Below, one piece after another: positions 7,081 through 15,550 of a stretch of DNA of 64,000 bases. The DNA is from JBMFVE01 sp049966155 (GTDB lineage: Bacteria > Bacteroidota > Ignavibacteria > Kryptoniales > JAKASW01). Within the stretch, counting starts at the first letter, position 1. Every line of letters begins with the position of its first letter. A model generated the notes under the pieces. That model did no database searches and was not told where the DNA came from. It saw only the letters and a list, made by a program, of their open reading frames with translations. The stretch covers positions 62,001 through 126,000 of the forward strand of contig JBMFVE010000001.1 of the NCBI GenBank assembly GCA_049966155.1. Direction: 5' to 3'. Position numbers and translations under genes: made by a program.

Positions 7081-8865
7081 TTACTTATGATTGACAAGCA
7101 GGATTCCCCAGCCCGGTTCAATATTGAATTTAATAAAATTATTCTCTGCCCTGAATGTTCTGCCAGATAATATATCTTTGAAGCTCTTAGCAGTGAAATC
7201 AACTGGCACCGATAGAGTTTGTTTATTAGCTCCAAGGTTAAATCCGACTATTGCGACCGATTCCCTGTAGCTTCTTTCAAACACGAAGATTTGCTTTGAA
7301 TCATCTGCAACGAGTGTTCTATAAGTCCCCAGCATCAGTGCATCGTTTGAAAGCCTTTCGTGAATGAGTTTGCTGTAATAGTCAAAAAGGTCTTTGTTGA
7401 AGACATTTTTGTCGTCGGGACGAGTGCAGTTAGCAATTGGACAACTCTTTTCATTTTCATAACTTAAGTCGGCCCAGAGCATTGGCTTCCGATCATCCGG
7501 GTCGTCTGCCCCCCACATACCAGCTTCATCTCCGTAATAAATCATTGGCGCCCCGACATAAGTCATCTGGAAAAGCACAATTAGTTTTTGCCTCTTTATT
7601 TCATCAGCGTTTGGCTTGCGGACACTGTAATGTGGGTTGTTGCGGGGACTATCTCCTGAATCATAAGGCCTATCTGGATTTACAATCATGGAAGCTAACC
7701 TGTCTGTGTCGTGGCTGTCTATGAGGTTTTGAAGCACATAATCAATGTCCTCAGGGTACGACTTCCTGATTTCACTCAGGGCATTATTGAAATCGGTTGG
7801 ACTGATGCCAAGCTTCTTATCAATAAAAAAATGCACCATTGCTTTGGCAAGGGAATAGTTCATCACTGCATCAAATTCATCCCCTTTCAGCCACTGCGAT
7901 GCGTTATCCCAGATTTCGCCAACAATATATGCATTTGGATTTATACCCTTCACAAGTTTACGCCAGTCCTTCCAGAATGGGTGAGGAATCTCGTTTGGCA
8001 CATCAAGGCGCCATCCGTCAATACCATCGTGTGGGTTTCCATTTGGTTCCATCCACCTTTTTGTTATTGCAAATATGTGCTCCCTCGGCCCATGTACAAG
8101 ACCTGTAATGGAATCCTTCCTAAAAATTGGGAGCGACTTAATTCCCCACCACCCCGCATAGTCAAACTTCTCCCCTGTAGCAGGGTTATTCCAGCTCTTT
8201 ATCACAAACCAATCTTTGTACTTTGACTTCTCCTGGTTTTTTACAACATCCCTGAAAGCCCAGAAGTCGGTTCCAACATGGTTAAAAACTCCGTCGATAA
8301 TTACCTTCATTCCAAGTTTATGGGCATCTCTTATAAACTTCAGGAAAATTCTGTCAGCAGAAGTCCATTTCCATGTCGATGGATTTGCTGGATCCTCTTT
8401 TTCCATTATCTTCAAATCCCCCACCGGATCCGGCCCAAAATTGTGATCAACATGGATGTACGTCGACGTATTATACTTGTGTAATGACGGTGATTCAAAA
8501 ATCGGATTTAAATAAATCGCATTTACGCCCAGCTTATGAAGATAGGGCAACTCTTCAATAATTCCTTCGAAATCCCCTCCGTACCTTCTGTCGAAAACGT
8601 CATCATAAAAATTTTCCGAATGCTTTCTTTCCCACGGTTGAAGCCTGTACCAATCGCTTGTCCACGGAGAAATTTTCCAGCCATTATAGCTTTCCTCTAA
8701 ATCAGAAGCTTTCGGATCATTTTCAGGATTCCCATTTCTAAACCTCTCCGGAAATATCTGGTACCAGACAACTTTCTTTGCCCACTCAGGTACTGATTGT
8801 TCCTGGGCGAAAGCAATTTGAACGGCGATTGTTAATGAAGCAATAAAAACGAGAAACTTCTTCAC
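7081..8865 (-). CDS. Secreted GH13 alpha-amylase family enzyme (neopullulanase/cyclomaltodextrinase-like)
   Basis: 594 aa starting with GTG, with AGGAG 5 bases upstream, and a signal peptide ending near IAFAQ. The GH13 barrel follows at once with WYQIFPERFRNG. The four conserved regions are present: IIDGVFNHVG (about residue 197), DGWRLDVPNE with the nucleophile Asp (about 286), IVGEIWDNA with the acid/base Glu (about 317) and LIDSHDTDR with the third Asp (about 383). A C-terminal beta domain ends the protein. There is no T9SS sorting domain, so it is probably periplasmic, unlike the three giant amylases at 22915-37413. It would cut the oligosaccharides those enzymes release. Confidence 0.9.
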   Translation of the reverse strand: MKKFLVFIASLTIAVQIAFAQEQSVPEWAKKVVWYQIFPERFRNGNPENDPKASDLEESYNGWKISPWTSDWYRLQPWERKHSENFYDDVFDRRYGGDFEGIIEELPYLHKLGVNAIYLNPIFESPSLHKYNTSTYIHVDHNFGPDPVGDLKIMEKEDPANPSTWKWTSADRIFLKFIRDAHKLGMKVIIDGVFNHVGTDFWAFRDVVKNQEKSKYKDWFVIKSWNNPATGEKFDYAGWWGIKSLPIFRKDSITGLVHGPREHIFAITKRWMEPNGNPHDGIDGWRLDVPNEIPHPFWKDWRKLVKGINPNAYIVGEIWDNASQWLKGDEFDAVMNYSLAKAMVHFFIDKKLGISPTDFNNALSEIRKSYPEDIDYVLQNLIDSHDTDRLASMIVNPDRPYDSGDSPRNNPHYSVRKPNADEIKRQKLIVLFQMTYVGAPMIYYGDEAGMWGADDPDDRKPMLWADLSYENEKSCPIANCTRPDDKNVFNKDLFDYYSKLIHERLSNDALMLGTYRTLVADDSKQIFVFERSYRESVAIVGFNLGANKQTLSVPVDFTAKSFKDILSGRTFRAENNFIKFNIEPGWGILLVNHK

Positions 8866-8893
8866 TTCTGCTCCTATTCACCAATAATTTAAT

Positions 8894-8936
8894 AATGCTG
8901 AAGCATGTAACTGAGATATCTTACAGCTTCAGCATT
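8894..8936 (-). terminator. Long hairpin after the metallopeptidase gene
   Basis: AATGCTGAAGC (8894-8904) pairs perfectly with GCTTCAGCATT (8926-8936), and TGTAA/TTACA extends the stem inside, giving an 11+5 bp hairpin. On the minus strand it lies 12 bases after the peptidase stop and is followed by an AT-rich run (ATTAAATTATT). It could terminate the peptidase transcript before the amylase gene. Confidence 0.5.
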
Positions 8937-8947
8937 TAACTAAAAAT

Positions 8948-11020
8948 TCACCAAATTTTTACAAGTTCGCCATCAGGACGCCGCATAGGTTCCCCGGGTT
9001 TGACTCCAAATGCAGCCCAGAAATCGGGTATATTGGAGAGGGGACCATCGACTCTATATCTTGCAGGTGAATGAGGGTCGGTTTGCAAGCGAAGCATTGC
9101 ACTCTCCCTCCGCTGTTTGTCCTTCCAGACATTAGCCCATGATAGGAAAAATCTCTGCAACGGTGTAAAACCATCAATTTCTTTCCCTTCTTTATATTCC
9201 CTTGTTCTCTTGAAGGCATCAAGAGCAACATTTAAGCCACCAAGGTCTGCAATATTTTCACCTTCTGTTAATTTCCCGTTTATATGAAGAGAATCTATGG
9301 GCGTGTACGCATTAAACTGCTCAACTATCTTTTCAGCGCGTTCATTGAATTTTTTCTCGTCTGATTTCGTCCACCAGTCTCGCATATTACCCTGAGCGTC
9401 AAATTGCCTCCCCTGATCATCAAAACCGTGAGTCATTTCATGCCCAATTACTGCACCCATAGCACCATAGTTTATGGCATCGTCAGCTTTCGGGTCAAAG
9501 AATGGAGGCTGCAATATTGCAGCGGGAAAAACAATCTCATTCTTGCTGGGATCATAGTAAGCATTTACTGTTTGAGGCGTCATTTCCCACTCGGTGCGAT
9601 CAACTGGCTTACCAATTTTCGCAAGCTCAAACTTACTGTTAAAAACCGACGCCCTCTCTACATTACTGAAATATGAATCACGTGTAATTTCAAGTTTTCT
9701 GTAGTCTCTCCATTTATCAGGATAGCCAATTTTAATATTGATTGCTGCCAGCTTCTTTAATGCTTCCTTTTTGGTTGCCTCTCCCATCCAATCCAGATTT
9801 TCAATCCTGTGCTTTAAAGCATCCTGCAAACTCAGGACGATTTTTAAAGCTCTCTTTTTTGCTTCAGGCGGAAAGTAGTCTTTTACGTAAAGCTTTCCAA
9901 GCGCCATCCCGAGACTACCGTTAATTGTACCAAGCACTCTCTTCCATCTTGGTTGCATTGCTTTTAATCCATAAAGAACCTTCCCATAAAAGGAGAAATT
10001 TTCCTCCTCAAAAGGCTTACTCAAATATGGAGCTGAATGCCTTATGACATTCCATTCCAAATATACTTTCCAATCCTTAAGTGGAATGTCCTTCATCATT
10101 GCGCTCACCTCCTGAAAAAACTTCGGCTGAGCTACGTTTATATCACCCGGATTGGGAACTCCTATATACTCAAAGTACTCATTCCACTCAAAGTCAGGTG
10201 CAAGATTAACCAGCTTTTTTAGCGTCATCTTGTTATATGTTTTTTTGGGATCTCTTCTCTCGACCCTATCCATTGAAGCTTTTGCCAGCCTGGTCTCAAT
10301 TGCCATGACTGCTTCAGCATTCTCCTTTGCAGCAATACTATCTGTCCCAACAAGCCGGAACATTCTGGCAATGAACGGCAGGTATTTTTCTCTAATTTCT
10401 TTTGAACGGGGATCATCTTTCAAATAGTAGTCGCGGTCAGGCAGACCCAATCCAGCTTGATGAAGTTGTGCAATGTTAATGCGGCTGTTTTTGTTATCCG
10501 GACCGGCGTAAAAAGCAAATACTGCATTTGAATAAGCAAGATGAATTTCGGCGAGAACTTTGTAAAAATCTTTTTTAGTACTGATTGATTTAATTTTTTC
10601 AATCTCTGGAATAATTGGACTATATCCGAGTTTCTCAATTTTCGCAGTATCCATACCAGAGTAGTAAAAATCTCCAATTTGTTGTTCGATACTCCCTTTT
10701 CGAGCGTTCTGTTTTTTTTCAGCAGCTTCCAAAATTTTCCGAAGAGCATTGTAGTTTTCATCAGTTAATTGCAAAAATGTCCCCCAGCTCGGGTAAATAT
10801 CAGGAATCCTTGCTTCCTTCACCCAGTTGCCAACAGCATACTCGTAAAAATCTGTACCCGGGCTAACCGAGGTGTTCATAAAGGATTTCCTGAAAGTGGT
10901 TTGTTCATTAACATCACCTTGTTGCCGTGCTAAAACAACCCGGGTTGTCGGTTCAAACGGTGCAGCTTCCACAAAAAGGCAAAGCGCTAAAGCTGAAATA
11001 TACATTACAGTTTCCCTCAT
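8948..11020 (-). CDS. M13-family zinc metallopeptidase (neprilysin/PepO-like)
   Basis: About 690 aa, the normal M13 length. VIGHEMTHGFDDQGRQFD near residue 527 gives the HExxH zinc motif and ENIADLGGLNVA near 588 gives the third zinc ligand (ExxxD). NAYYDPSKNEIVFPAAILQPP and the end motif of the family are also present. The frame extends upstream, but the ATG at 11020 is preceded by AAAGGCG and opens a signal peptide (MRETVMYISALALCLFVEA), so I start there. Role: degradation of small peptides in the periplasm or on the surface. It is followed by a hairpin and then the amylase gene; nothing links the two functionally. Confidence 0.9.
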   Translation of the reverse strand: MRETVMYISALALCLFVEAAPFEPTTRVVLARQQGDVNEQTTFRKSFMNTSVSPGTDFYEYAVGNWVKEARIPDIYPSWGTFLQLTDENYNALRKILEAAEKKQNARKGSIEQQIGDFYYSGMDTAKIEKLGYSPIIPEIEKIKSISTKKDFYKVLAEIHLAYSNAVFAFYAGPDNKNSRINIAQLHQAGLGLPDRDYYLKDDPRSKEIREKYLPFIARMFRLVGTDSIAAKENAEAVMAIETRLAKASMDRVERRDPKKTYNKMTLKKLVNLAPDFEWNEYFEYIGVPNPGDINVAQPKFFQEVSAMMKDIPLKDWKVYLEWNVIRHSAPYLSKPFEEENFSFYGKVLYGLKAMQPRWKRVLGTINGSLGMALGKLYVKDYFPPEAKKRALKIVLSLQDALKHRIENLDWMGEATKKEALKKLAAINIKIGYPDKWRDYRKLEITRDSYFSNVERASVFNSKFELAKIGKPVDRTEWEMTPQTVNAYYDPSKNEIVFPAAILQPPFFDPKADDAINYGAMGAVIGHEMTHGFDDQGRQFDAQGNMRDWWTKSDEKKFNERAEKIVEQFNAYTPIDSLHINGKLTEGENIADLGGLNVALDAFKRTREYKEGKEIDGFTPLQRFFLSWANVWKDKQRRESAMLRLQTDPHSPARYRVDGPLSNIPDFWAAFGVKPGEPMRRPDGELVKIW

Positions 11021-11180
11021 TTTTATCGCCTTTCGTTTTACGTTGCTTTTGACCATCGAAGATAATTATATGATAATCACACAAGCAATACCGCCGGACG
11101 GCTGCAGTCCCTTTAGCTGAGGAATTGCATTGAGTCACCAACCCGGCAGGTCATGGTAAAAGGTATTTACCGAGATCAGA

Positions 11181-12380
11181 CTATTCCACCTGCTTATCCG
11201 GTTCGATTTTGACAGACACTTTTTGCTTTGAGGAACGTGTCCCTTTCGACACCGATATCCTCCTCTTCCTTTCTCTTATAACAACAGGCTGCTTTCTGAG
11301 GAACCTCGAATCAAATTCTGCGGATTCTCTCTTATCTTCGTCACGAACTTCTGCGTACTCAAAGACTTCATATTTATAATTTCTCAGGACAATCTTCTCA
11401 TCATCGTGATAAAGTACGTACTGCGGAAGTATTGGAATCTTTCCACCACCTCCAGGCGCATCTATTACAAAGTACGGCACAGCCAGTCCGGAAGTATGAC
11501 CCCGGAGCTTATCCATAATCTCAAGCCCAACCCTAACTGGAGTACGAAAGTGATTTGTGCTCTTAACCATGTCCGCCTGGTAAATGTAATACGGTTTAAC
11601 TCTCATCATCAGAAGCTTGCGATTGAGCTCTTTTACAACCTCTGCGTTGTCGTTGACACCCTTCATCAAAACCATCTGATTGCCAAGTGGAAAGCCGGCA
11701 TCCGCTAACATATCACATGCCTTCTTTGCTTCTGCCGTGCATTCCCATGGATGATTGAAATGTGTGTTGATGTAAATTGGATGATATTTTTTCATCATTT
11801 CCACTAAATGCGGTGTAATTCTTTGCGGCAAGACCACAGGCATCTTCGTGTGTACCCTTATGATCTCAACATGCGGTATTTCCCGCAGTCCTTTTAGTAC
11901 TTTCTCCAGCATATAGTCAGTTAGCATCAATGGATCTCCGCCGGAAACGATGACATCGCGAACTTCAGTATGTTCGCGGATATATTTTAAGCCGTCGTCA
12001 ATGTACTTCATGCTTATTTTTGATGAATCACTCACCTTTCTCTTACGTGTACAAAACCGACAGTACATTGAGCACTGGCTTGTAACGAGAAAGAGAACAC
12101 GGTCGGGATATCGATGTGTAATACTTGGAACGGGACTGTCTCCATCTTCGTTCAGGGGATCTTCAGGAAGACCATCGTCTTCGAGTTCCTTTGCATCTGG
12201 CATACATTGCAGCCAGATTGGATCGCCGGGATACCGGATAAGGCTCAGGTAATATGGGTTGATGCGTATATGAAAGAGACTGTTTAGTCGTTCCGCTGTC
12301 TCTTTATCAAAGTTAAAGCGCTTCACCAAATCGTCAGCGCTGTCAACGCTCTGTCTCAGCATCTGCTGCCAGAGTTCCAT
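11181..12380 (-). CDS. kamA: Lysine 2,3-aminomutase (radical SAM, PLP)
   Basis: 399 aa. The radical-SAM cluster motif is CSMYCRFC near residue 106 (Cx3Cx2C). IDAPGGGGK near 306-309 holds the PLP lysine. The Asp in YIYQADMVKS (about 269) and the Asp just before PGGGGK correspond to the two aspartates that bind the side-chain amino group of L-lysine in the clostridial enzyme, so true lysine 2,3-aminomutase activity (L-lysine to L-beta-lysine) is more likely than the EF-P-modifying EpmB role. The C-terminal tail is unusually basic (RKRRISVSKGTRSSKQK). It lies 3 bases after the acetyltransferase gene and is the last gene of a four-gene run. Confidence 0.9.
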   Translation of the reverse strand: MELWQQMLRQSVDSADDLVKRFNFDKETAERLNSLFHIRINPYYLSLIRYPGDPIWLQCMPDAKELEDDGLPEDPLNEDGDSPVPSITHRYPDRVLFLVTSQCSMYCRFCTRKRKVSDSSKISMKYIDDGLKYIREHTEVRDVIVSGGDPLMLTDYMLEKVLKGLREIPHVEIIRVHTKMPVVLPQRITPHLVEMMKKYHPIYINTHFNHPWECTAEAKKACDMLADAGFPLGNQMVLMKGVNDNAEVVKELNRKLLMMRVKPYYIYQADMVKSTNHFRTPVRVGLEIMDKLRGHTSGLAVPYFVIDAPGGGGKIPILPQYVLYHDDEKIVLRNYKYEVFEYAEVRDEDKRESAEFDSRFLRKQPVVIRERKRRISVSKGTRSSKQKVSVKIEPDKQVE

Positions 12381-12383
12381 AAA

Positions 12384-12908
12384 TTAGTCCTCCAAAGTTA
12401 GTTTGACATAAATGACGAGATCGTCGCCAGGCTTGTAGTAATCCTTAATCCTGCATCCTTCCCGGTAACCTCGCCTTGAATAAAAAGCCCTTGTATTTCT
12501 ATATTTCTCCTGGGAACTCGTATAAACAGTAATTAATCTTCCATTGTGATGCACAATGTCATCCTCAGCAAAGGAAAGAAGCTCTGTACCTATATGCTTC
12601 CCCTGAACATCAGGATCAACAGCTATCCAGTAAATATCGAAAGTTCCCGACGTCAATGGTGTTGGACCATAGCAAATATATCCGACGATCTTATTTAGTT
12701 CAGCAGTGTACGTCCAGTAACCACTTTCAGTTGAACTCGCAAAGTAAGCATCCAGCAACTCCTCAGCTATCCTTATCTCCTCTTCTGTAAAATTCCCCGT
12801 CCGACGAAGAATACCGACAATCTGGTCCCTGTCTTCCTTCTTTGCTGGCCGAATTTTAACCGTGCTGTCTCTCAAATGCTGATTCCACAATTTTGTTAAT
12901 AAGTTCAT
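12384..12908 (-). CDS. GNAT-family N-acetyltransferase
   Basis: About 160-175 aa. The GNAT core is clear: KIRPAKKEDRDQIVGIL at the start, IYWIAVDPDVQGKHIGTELL (acetyl-CoA motif A, with QGKHIG as the pyrophosphate loop), and RNTRAFYSRRGYREG near the end. The start is ambiguous: the frame opens at 12956, but the preceding ligase ends at 12856. I list ATG 12908; TTG 12875 with GGAA upstream would leave only a 20-base overlap. Sitting between a ligase pair and a lysine aminomutase, it may acetylate beta-lysine or a beta-lysine conjugate, as AblB does in N-epsilon-acetyl-beta-lysine synthesis, but AblB enzymes are longer as far as I recall. Confidence 0.8.
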   Translation of the reverse strand: MNLLTKLWNQHLRDSTVKIRPAKKEDRDQIVGILRRTGNFTEEEIRIAEELLDAYFASSTESGYWTYTAELNKIVGYICYGPTPLTSGTFDIYWIAVDPDVQGKHIGTELLSFAEDDIVHHNGRLITVYTSSQEKYRNTRAFYSRRGYREGCRIKDYYKPGDDLVIYVKLTLED

Positions 12909-13923
12909 TATAAGTCCAGCCATATGCTTCCGCACTGCGGGCAAATCCCGAACCATGTGGTGAAAGATCAGGATTTGGATTTACCTCGAGAACAAACACC
13001 TTTCCTGTTTTGTCAACACGCATATCGACCCGGGCATAATCACGGCACCCAAGTGCTTTATATGAGCGCAATGCTATTCCTACAATTTTCTTTTCAAGAC
13101 GCTTGCCAATTTTTGCCGGACATACGGGAACAGTTGATCTGTACTCAATGGTATCAGGCATCCACTTGGCAGCATACGAGACAATGTGGTGGTAACCTTC
13201 AGGCATCGAACTAAAATCAATTTCCGAAACAGGCAGGGCAACCGGTTCTGTGTTGCCAACAATAGCAACGTTAAATTCACGTCCCTCGATGTATCTTTCA
13301 ACGAGAACAGGTTCCTTAAAGCCCTTTAACATAATATCAACGTGTTCGAAAAGATGGTCATTGTTGTAAATGATAGAGCTATTTGAAATCCCTATACTTG
13401 CATCCTCATGCAGTGGCTTTGCAATAACGGGAAATTTAACCCTCGATTTTGCAATTTCATCAACTGAATTAAACACCCAAAAGGAAGGAATGTTTATTTT
13501 ATGAAAAGATAATATTTCCTTCGCCCGTACCTTGTTGAGGGCGCTACCCAGCGTAAGCGGAGGGTTACCAGTGTATGGAATCCTTAAAAGTTCATACAAA
13601 CCCGCAACGTTCATCTCCTGACTTGCATCTTCTTGGAATGACTCGCAAAAGTTAAAAATTAAGTCCGGTTTTTCCGTCCGGAGATTGTCAACAAGCTCTG
13701 CAACCTCCTGCTTTACAGACAAAGTTGAAACTGCATAACCTGCCTGCAACAGCGCTTCCGATACAGCTTCAACCTGCTCAAGAATGCTCGCTACAGATGT
13801 GTCTACAACATGTGTCCTGCCGTCAGCAGCGACAGCCGACCCTCCAAAAACGAATTCCAGTTCTTTTGATATGTCTCCCGCCGGCTGGTCGTAAACTATC
13901 GTTATTTTCCTTCTTTTCGGCAT
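12856..13923 (-). CDS. ATP-grasp ligase, D-Ala-D-Ala-ligase-like (copy 2)
   Basis: About 355 aa. It has the D-Ala-D-Ala ligase plan: KPDLIFNFCESFQ and GLYELLRIPYTGNPPLTL in the N-terminal domain, KEILSFHKINIPSF and KPLHEDASIGIS in the ATP-grasp middle, and DYARVDMRVD...VLEVNPNPDLSP for the metal-binding Asp/Glu/Asn set. The ATG at 13923 follows GAGGAAGG by about 9 bases; the upstream in-frame start at 13962 is less likely. Such enzymes activate a carboxylate with ATP and join it to an amine. The glycine-rich loop reads EDASIG rather than the EGSSKG of its neighbour, and the end motif is changed, so substrate specificity probably differs from Ddl. Downstream genes are the acetyltransferase and kamA. 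Confidence 0.8.
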   Translation of the reverse strand: MPKRRKITIVYDQPAGDISKELEFVFGGSAVAADGRTHVVDTSVASILEQVEAVSEALLQAGYAVSTLSVKQEVAELVDNLRTEKPDLIFNFCESFQEDASQEMNVAGLYELLRIPYTGNPPLTLGSALNKVRAKEILSFHKINIPSFWVFNSVDEIAKSRVKFPVIAKPLHEDASIGISNSSIIYNNDHLFEHVDIMLKGFKEPVLVERYIEGREFNVAIVGNTEPVALPVSEIDFSSMPEGYHHIVSYAAKWMPDTIEYRSTVPVCPAKIGKRLEKKIVGIALRSYKALGCRDYARVDMRVDKTGKVFVLEVNPNPDLSPHGSGFARSAEAYGWTYNELINKIVESAFERQHG

Positions 13924-13969
13924 AAAATAGGCCTTCCTCGGTTGATAAACTGACATAAACAATCAATTT

Positions 13970-15034
13970 TTAAACTTTTTTCAGTCTCCTGAGAGCAGCT
14001 TTGAGAACAGCATTTATCATGTCGTCGTACGACATGCCTGCTGCCCTGGCTGCCATTGGATAACAGGAATGTTCATCTGGATCGGGTAAGATCCCTGGAA
14101 GGGGATTTACCTCAAGCACGTTAGGCTCTCCTTCGGCATCAAGCCTCAAATCAATTCTGCACCAATCTCTACACCGAAGGATATTGAACGTCTTTACTGA
14201 AATCTCTTCAATTTTTTTCCTGAGCTTATCATCAATTGGAGCAGGACAACTGAAAACTTCAATCGGGGAATCTTTCGTGTCCCAGAGCCATTTGGCTTCA
14301 TAAGAGTAAACTGGCAGTGCTTCCGATGGCAGCGAGCTGAAGTTCATTTCAACGATCGGCAGGACTTTAAGCTCGCTCTCATTGCCAAGCAGTGCCACGG
14401 TAAATTCACGACCGGGGAGATATTCTTCAATTAAAGCAGGCTGTCCGTAGTTACTCAATATCCGCTCTACCTCTCTATAAAGCGCCTCTTCACTGTAAAC
14501 ATAGGAACTGTTGAAAATACCTTTGCTCGATCCCTCATGAAGTGGTTTTACAAACAACGGATACTGCAGGTCAATCCGATTAATGTCGTCAAGGCTGTGC
14601 GCCACCTTAAACTTTGCCGTCATTATTCCATTGAAGGAAAGAATTTCTTTTGTCCTCGACTTATCCAAACATGTAGCCAGTGTAAGGACATCTGAACCGG
14701 TATAAGGAATTTTAAGGAATTCAAGCATTGCCGGTATTTGCGCCTCTCTACTTACACCATTTAAGCCCTCTGCTATGTTGAATACAATGTCAAATCCTCC
14801 TTTGCGAAACTTATCGTACGCTTCTTCATCTGCCTCAATAAGTGTTACGTCGTGGAACAATGAAAGAGAGTTAGCAACGGCGTTGACGGTTTCAATTGTA
14901 TCCCATTCAGCATACTCGTCAACAACTTTTGTAGACAAACTTGAAGTGTGAACTCTTGAGTTCGAACCAGGAGGGTCTGCAGTTTCCTCTGTGATGCTGT
15001 CCTTCTTCACATTGAAGACAAGAGCAACGTTCAT
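13970..15034 (-). CDS. ATP-grasp ligase, D-Ala-D-Ala-ligase-like (copy 1)
   Basis: About 354 aa, a paralogue of the next gene downstream. Visible motifs: FDIVFNIAEGLNGVSREAQIPAM, LKIPYTGSDVLTLATCLDK, KPLHEGSSKGIF (ATP phosphate loop), LIEEYLPGREFTV, WCRIDLRLDAEGEPNVLEVNPLPG. The last two carry the Mg-binding Asp, Glu and Asn. It is not likely to be the cell-wall Ddl because it heads a cluster with an acetyltransferase and kamA and has a near-identical-plan copy beside it. The frame also offers TTG at 15040; ATG at 15034 is preferred. A sigma70-like promoter lies 62 bases upstream. Confidence 0.8.
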   Translation of the reverse strand: MNVALVFNVKKDSITEETADPPGSNSRVHTSSLSTKVVDEYAEWDTIETVNAVANSLSLFHDVTLIEADEEAYDKFRKGGFDIVFNIAEGLNGVSREAQIPAMLEFLKIPYTGSDVLTLATCLDKSRTKEILSFNGIMTAKFKVAHSLDDINRIDLQYPLFVKPLHEGSSKGIFNSSYVYSEEALYREVERILSNYGQPALIEEYLPGREFTVALLGNESELKVLPIVEMNFSSLPSEALPVYSYEAKWLWDTKDSPIEVFSCPAPIDDKLRKKIEEISVKTFNILRCRDWCRIDLRLDAEGEPNVLEVNPLPGILPDPDEHSCYPMAARAAGMSYDDMINAVLKAALRRLKKV

Positions 15035-15095
15035 GAACAAACCACTGACTTGTTCAACAACTCATATGTCGGCGCAAAGCCTTTCATTTGCGAAT

Positions 15096-15123
15096 AATAT
15101 AAGGGTTTATAATTAATTGTCAA
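15096..15123 (-). promoter_or_regulatory. Sigma70-like promoter of the ligase-acetyltransferase-kamA operon
   Basis: On the minus strand TTGACA (15123-15118), a 16-base spacer and TATATT (15101-15096) form a near-consensus promoter. Transcription would begin near 15089, giving a leader of about 55 bases before the ATG at 15034. No gene on the same strand lies between. Confidence 0.55.
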
Positions 15124-15266
15124 GCATAGTGGTACACAAGTTAAAAAAATTTCACGGGATATTTTTAAACAACATTCGAGCTCGTACCATAACCACCTTG
15201 AGGAATACAGCTGATCATTGAAGATAATTGTCAGCATTATTAATATTATAAAAACGTGGAGATGAA

Positions 15267-15548
15267 ATGACAACAAAGCCGCCATCACAGGTGAAAACTT
15301 TTCCGGAAGATAGTTTTGAAAAAATTGCTTACACAATTGCCTTTGAAATAAAGACAAGAGAATTTAATGATAATAATAGACTTGGTTACCATATCTGGCG
15401 ATATATGAATGGTACAATTCCGACAATTGATGAAGCTGTCCGGGTATCCGGAGTAAGACTGGCAGAGGGAGAAACCCTGAAAAGAGTCACGGATCATATT
15501 GCAGCCCGGTTAGAGGAAAAAGGCATAGAGGTAAAAAGAGAAAACTAA
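15267..15548 (+). CDS. Small hypothetical protein (93 aa)
   Basis: 93 aa, soluble, with no signal peptide or membrane helix. GTGGAG lies 6 bases before the ATG, and codon use looks like the neighbours, so I think it is translated. The sequence is helical and charged: FEKIAYTIAFEIKTREFN, RLGYHIWRYMNGTIPTIDEAV and GETLKRVTDHIAARLEEKGIEV. I do not recognise a family. It reads towards the MFS transporter gene, whose end is 2 bases away, and diverges from the ligase operon, with which it may share the promoter region 15035-15266. Confidence 0.6.
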   Translation: MTTKPPSQVKTFPEDSFEKIAYTIAFEIKTREFNDNNRLGYHIWRYMNGTIPTIDEAVRVSGVRLAEGETLKRVTDHIAARLEEKGIEVKREN

Positions 15549-15550
15549 TT

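Noticed and set aside
7437..8561. Several + strand open frames of 60-170 aa
   Set aside because: They are antisense to the GH13 amylase gene, with no start signals and no recognisable protein features.
15031..15357. 108-aa open frame on the minus strand
   Set aside because: It covers the promoter and leader of the ligase operon and lies antisense to the better-supported 93-aa gene; no ribosome binding site or protein-like pattern.
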